From: Welwitschia mirabilis
Taxonomy: Eukaryota > Gnetophyta > Gnetopsida > Welwitschiales
Reading direction: 5' to 3'
Assembly: GCA_051453625.1 (NCBI GenBank)
Contig: JBOZIK010000001.1
Coordinates: forward strand, 250,919,331 to 250,983,330
Length of the DNA: 64,000 nucleotides
The notes below the pieces were generated by a model. That model was not told where the DNA came from. It saw nothing but the letters and a program-made list of their open reading frames with translations, and did no database searches. Below are positions 60,620-64,000 of this stretch, piece after piece (positions within the stretch are counted from its first letter, which is position 1; every line of letters begins with the position of its first letter). A program made the translations under genes and the position numbers.

Positions 60620-61511
60620 TCAATTAAATCATATGAACTACAAACATGAAAATGGAAACGTTAGCTTAAGTTTTAGTAAAACTAAACGTTTTCTAGAAAA
60701 TTTTGAAGTAACATCCTATTTTTGTAACTTTCTTATCAATCACAAATGTGAACTAAGGGTTATTTCACTATCCTATGGCTGATTGCAGGATGGTCGACTG
60801 AGTGGTCAGTCGAACGGAATAAAAGCCCGGTCGCCCAGACCCTCTTAGTTCTGTAGGCTCTTCAGTGGAAGATAACAGTGTAGAATGGAAGTTTCTTTAT
60901 CGAATAGCAATTTCATTCTCTGTTTCCATTTTTTCATATTGATTATTTTTATTTTTGTTCTCTCCTTTTATTTTTGTTCTCTCCTTTATCATTGATTTCA
61001 AAAGAAAAATAATTAGTTGTTTGTTGATGTTTGTTGCTTATGCTTCAGATGTAGTATGCTTTTGATGAACACTTTTATTTTCTAATGCTCGCATATGTTT
61101 AATGGAATCAACATGAATTTAGTTCTATGTTTTTAGTTGGCATCTCAAATTCTTTTTGTGCAATTCATATGAATTTAACATTTTTAAATGATGAATATTA
61201 AAGTTTCAAATGGTTATCCCATAAATTCAAATGTTGATATTGCATATTATAAATGAACTCTAAAAAGTGTTAATGATCAATATGTTAAATAGTTTATGTG
61301 ATCACATTATTCTTTTCATAAATAATCTATCCTTAAATACCCAAGTATGCATCTTAAACTTGTTTTTATTATTAGCACAAAATTTGATTCTTCAAAATGT
61401 CTTAAATTGGTTTTAAAAGTTTAATATTTTGTAAAGAATGATAGGAATTTTGTGAGGGGAAGTTTTCTAAGTCTTAAATATTTTTACAACTAACTATTAT
61501 TTGCCATCAAT
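60620..61511 (+). other. non-coding interior of the SIRE-like element
   Basis: This segment stands where integrase, RT and RNase H should be. It has no recognisable protein, but contains a small GTCGAC hairpin at 60793-60814 and a 22-bp tandem duplication (TTTTATTTTTGTTCTCTCC) near 60950-60990. Confidence 0.6.
60793..60814. repeat. GTCGAC hairpin
   Basis: TCGACTGA (60794-60801) and TCAGTCGA (60806-60813) are perfect complements around a GTGG loop. The stem shares the GGTCGAC core of the LTR array. Confidence 0.7.
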
Positions 61512-61684
61512 GCCAAAAAGGATAATTGTTAGATTATTTTTTATCAAATAATGTCAAACTAATGTTTTCTGTGTAGAAAATTTTGTGTATCTTGCGCAGA
61601 AAATGTTAATCACTTACAGGTTAAATGCTAAAGACAAGATTGTCGAATTCTGATCATTAAAAACTTATCAAGTTTACTTACCCT

Positions 61685-62320
61685 CTTGAGGGGTCAACCA
61701 AACTTTCAAGGAGTCAATGCACCTAAAGCAAACACTCAGAATTGAACTAAATTCAGAAGCATTGACTGAATTTTTGATGGAGTCGATCAGACCTGTGATC
61801 TTGAGAGCTAGTATCCTTTAACTAAATGACAAGGAGTCGATCATAATTTTGATGAGGTTGATCAAACTTGTGATCTTGAGAGCCAGTATCCCTGAACCAA
61901 ATAGCAAGAGGTCGACCAAACCTTTTATGGGGTCGACCAGATTTGTGAACCTGGTAACAGCATCCCTGAACTGAATGACAAGGGTCGATTGGACCTATGA
62001 TGGGATTGACTAGAACTGTGAACTTGAGAATAATACCCCTGAGCTGATTATCATGGAGTCGACTAGACACCTGAAGGATTCGACCAAACCTAATATTGAA
62101 AATTGGAATGATTTTTTATCAGGACTAGCGGGTAACTGGACAAAATGGCAGGCGATAGGATTGGAGTCGATCGGACCCTAAGGGGTCAATCAGGCGTGGA
62201 GCCATAAGAAACTTGGGTGACTGAAAATTTTACTCAGGTAACCTATGTAAGTCACAGCACTAGATGGGGTCGACTAGACTTTTGAGGGGTCAACCGACTA
62301 AAACAGAGCTAAAATTTTAT
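61685..62320 (+). repeat. GGTCGACC-motif tandem array in the 3' LTR
   Basis: Four 73-76 bp units, with additional motif copies on both sides, show the motif in forms GGGGTCGACCAGA, GAGGTCGACCAAACC, GGAGTCGACTAGAC and GGGGTCAACC. This copy resolves the order that the 5' LTR gap obscures. Confidence 0.88.
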
Positions 62321-62726
62321 ATCGTTTTACATCTGTTATGTATTTGTTAGATAGCCATTTTCTAGTCATTTATAGCCATTAGAAATGCATTTTCAAATTT
62401 AATAAACTGTAAAAGCCTTCTAATATAAATATCATAATTGAAAATATTAAAAAAAAAAACTCTTTTTTTAGCTCTTTTAGACTTTTGAACATCTTTTGAA
62501 TCTTGACAAAGGACTAAAGATTATGATATTTACTGTTGGATCTTAGCATTTGTACTTCTGAATAACGAAGATCTATCATTTGGGTTATCTTTATATACAA
62601 TATCAGATCTAGTGCTTTATCTATTGTACTATCTATAGGAGAAGATCTTTATCAAATCTACTGTATCAAGAACAAGTGATATCTGTGCATCTTGGCATTA
62701 TTGCATCACTATTTTACATTGTAAAA

Positions 62727-62862
62727 GGTTGAGACTTAGCCTGCAAAAGTTCATTTATATATTAAAACTAAGCCTGGAAAAATCTGTTCAAAGTTTAAAA
62801 CTAAGCCTAGAAAAGTATATTCAAAGGCTGAGACTAAGCTTAGAAAAGTCCATTTGTAAAGG
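62727..62862 (+). repeat. 33-34 bp tandem repeat x4 in the 3' LTR leader
   Basis: Counterpart of the array at 58104-58240, with the same number and order of units. Confidence 0.88.
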
Positions 62863-63176
62863 TTATAGGTGAACCTAGAATATCTAGTCAAGAAACGAAG
62901 ATCCGAATCAAGATTGGTGATAAGCTAATCATTGAGAGTCAAGTAAGGTGGTTCCTAAATCACTATAAATCCTACGTGCATCTATTTTGTATTTTATGCT
63001 TTTAGTTAGTTTCATTTCTTTAAATAGCTTTAGCTTTTTTTTACATGCACAAATTTATTAGCAAATTATTTTGAGTAAGCATTTGGTATTTGTAAATTTA
63101 TTTACTTCATTTTGTTTTAATTTTTAAAAGAACCTATTCACACCCCCTCCCTCCTTTAGGATTCTCGATCCTATCA

Positions 63177-63181
63177 GCATA
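63177..63181. repeat. right 5-bp target-site duplication GCATA
   Basis: Exact copy of 56324-56328. The gypsy LTR sequence resumes immediately after it. Confidence 0.95.
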
Positions 63182-64000
63182 ATCCTTAGTTTCTTTAAAG
63201 AAGTAAGGTTTACTTATAAAAATGATTTCACATTATGTATTGCTTTTTACCTTGTTGTTGGCATATTAAGGTGACGTCTAAGCCTATGAAGTTGAGCTCA
63301 ATGTTTAAACCTAAACTAGAACAACTCATGTCTGGATGACAACTAGATATCAAGTTAGAATACTATACAAGTATGGAATTATGAAAAATGCAGGACAAGA
63401 TTTATTTATTATAAGAAAAATTGAAAGTTGCAAAGGAGTTTAGTATAATTACTGTGAAATATAAAACATAATAAAAGCTATAATTATAGAATCATGAAAG
63501 ATGGAAGAGAGGATTTCATTAATGAAAGCTGAATTGAAAGTTGTGAAGCAGCCAAATACTATAATAATTAGATCCATAATTTTAGCAGCCCTCATAAACA
63601 AAATGAGAAAAAAGAGAAATCTCTAAATCTTAATAATTTTAATTTCATAGAACATAAGGGAAAAAATATCTCAAATGTTTTGTTAGAATTGTTTGGAGAG
63701 AAGATGAACATACCAGAGAAACTATATGCAATAACAAAGAGGATTGACCATAAAGGAGAGAGATCTTGACATTTTATAATTAAATTAAAATATAATGATA
63801 TCAAAGAATATGCATGGAGACATAAAAATTATCTAAAATAAAAGAAACTTTGGTTGATTAAATACTTGATTAAAAAACAAATTGCATAGAAGTTAAAAAG
63901 TGGAAGAAGGTTTAAAAGACTCGAGAAGAAGGAAAAGTTGCATTCTTAAATGATAGATAAATTACAGTTATAAAGAAAAGGGTTTAACATTATAAATTAA
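63182..64000 (+). repeat. distal part of the gypsy 3' LTR and flank
   Basis: The part up to about 63360 aligns with 47010-47160 of the 5' LTR (GTCTAAGCCTATGAAGTTGA type block, then CAAGTTAGAATAC against CGAGTTGGAATGC). By the spacing in the 5' LTR the LTR end is expected near 63700, but no matching end was recognised. The rest is AT-rich with no coding block. Confidence 0.55.

Larger units (their letters stand above)
56329..63176 (+). mobile_element. SIRE-like Copia element, non-autonomous
   Basis: Bounded by a perfect GCATA duplication. Both LTRs start TGTTAG; the 3' LTR ends TATCA and the 5' copy TATAA. An initiator-Met primer site (TTGGTATTAGAAC, 58548) and a polypurine region (GCCAAAAAGGATAAT, 61512-61526; SIRE elements have AAAAAGGGGGAGAT there) complete the structure. 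The 3-kb interior encodes decayed gag and protease only. Integrase, RT and RNase H are missing and replaced by about 900 bp of non-coding sequence. It must have moved, if at all in this form, with enzymes supplied by a relative. Confidence 0.88.
61527..63176 (+). repeat. 3' LTR of the SIRE-like Copia element
   Basis: A gap-free 1650-bp copy that is collinear with the 5' LTR. The GGTCGACC array units are at 61823, 61899, 61973 and 62046, the TATA box at 62424 and the 33-bp array at 62727-62862. It ends CTATCA, followed by the GCATA duplication. Confidence 0.92.
45085..63360 (+). mobile_element. Ty3/gypsy chromovirus-like retrotransposon with nested insertions
   Basis: A long LTR (45085-47522 alignable), a primer-binding site and a decayed gag-pol (about 48590-52560) are followed by a second LTR from 52633. 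That LTR contains a SINE and a whole SIRE-like Copia element. Collinearity of the two LTRs is seen at 45120/54460 (ATTTATGCTAGGTA), 46070/55530 (TTCTTGAATAATAAGTGAAA), 46850/56210 and 47060/63270 (GTCTAAGCCTATGAAGTTGA type). The last match lies beyond the Copia insertion. Pol order protease-RT-RNase H-integrase and a C-terminal chromodomain-like stretch place it in the chromovirus branch (Tekay/Del-like). All coding parts carry many stops. Confidence 0.8.

Noticed and set aside
1-64000. CRISPR arrays, bacterial operons, rRNA genes, integrated viral genomes
   Set aside because: The tandem arrays present are LTR-internal or local duplications without spacer structure. Genes have introns and plant-type domains. 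No rRNA, and no viral coat or movement-protein sequence, was recognised.

Overview
This is nuclear DNA of a seed plant: AT-rich, gene-poor, and packed with nested, heavily decayed retrotransposons separated by featureless AT-rich DNA. The long introns, very old multiply-stopped LTR elements and slow element removal fit a very large genome such as a gymnosperm's. That placement is inference; no taxon marker was seen.

Only one apparently intact gene was found. It lies on the minus strand at 37168-38319 and has five small exons, all joined by phase-1 introns. It encodes a predicted 229-residue cysteine-rich, EGF-like, cell-surface protein with a signal peptide and a C-terminal hydrophobic (GPI-type) tail. 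A second host gene is seen only as exons on the plus strand. A well-conserved exon at 11265-11396 matches the end of the PP2C domain of the plant PP2C / cyclic-nucleotide-binding / kinase fusion family. Weaker candidate exons at 11620, 11741, 13441 and 18889 would place the intervening Copia fragment and tandem repeats in its introns. Whether this gene is alive cannot be judged here.

Layout. 1-6.3 kb: AT-rich DNA with a BED zinc-finger (hAT-like) remnant and inverted repeats. 6.3-10.1 kb: internally deleted Copia element. 11.3-18.9 kb: PP2C-family exons, a Copia fragment and a 3.5-copy tandem repeat. 22.0-27.8 kb: complete but dead Copia element with short (about 205 bp) LTRs. 31.2-35.1 kb: 5'-truncated LINE with a poly(A) tail. 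37.2-38.3 kb: the EGF-like gene. 40.9-42.0 kb: LINE reverse transcriptase remnant (minus) abutting a lone LTR of the 22-kb Copia family. 43.5-44.4 kb: an LTR fragment followed by a tRNA-Asp-type primer site. 45.1-63.4 kb: a Ty3/gypsy chromovirus-like element whose 3' LTR was invaded by a SINE (55335-55502) and by a SIRE-like, non-autonomous Copia element (56329-63176, perfect 5-bp target duplication).

The most informative structure is the 45-63 kb nest. The older LTR copy preserves the empty site of the SINE. The SIRE-like LTRs carry arrays of a palindromic GGTCGACC-type motif. One large assembly gap there appears to be an artefact, because its two edges are the same repeat unit. Nothing bacterial (operons, CRISPR, replication origins) is present.
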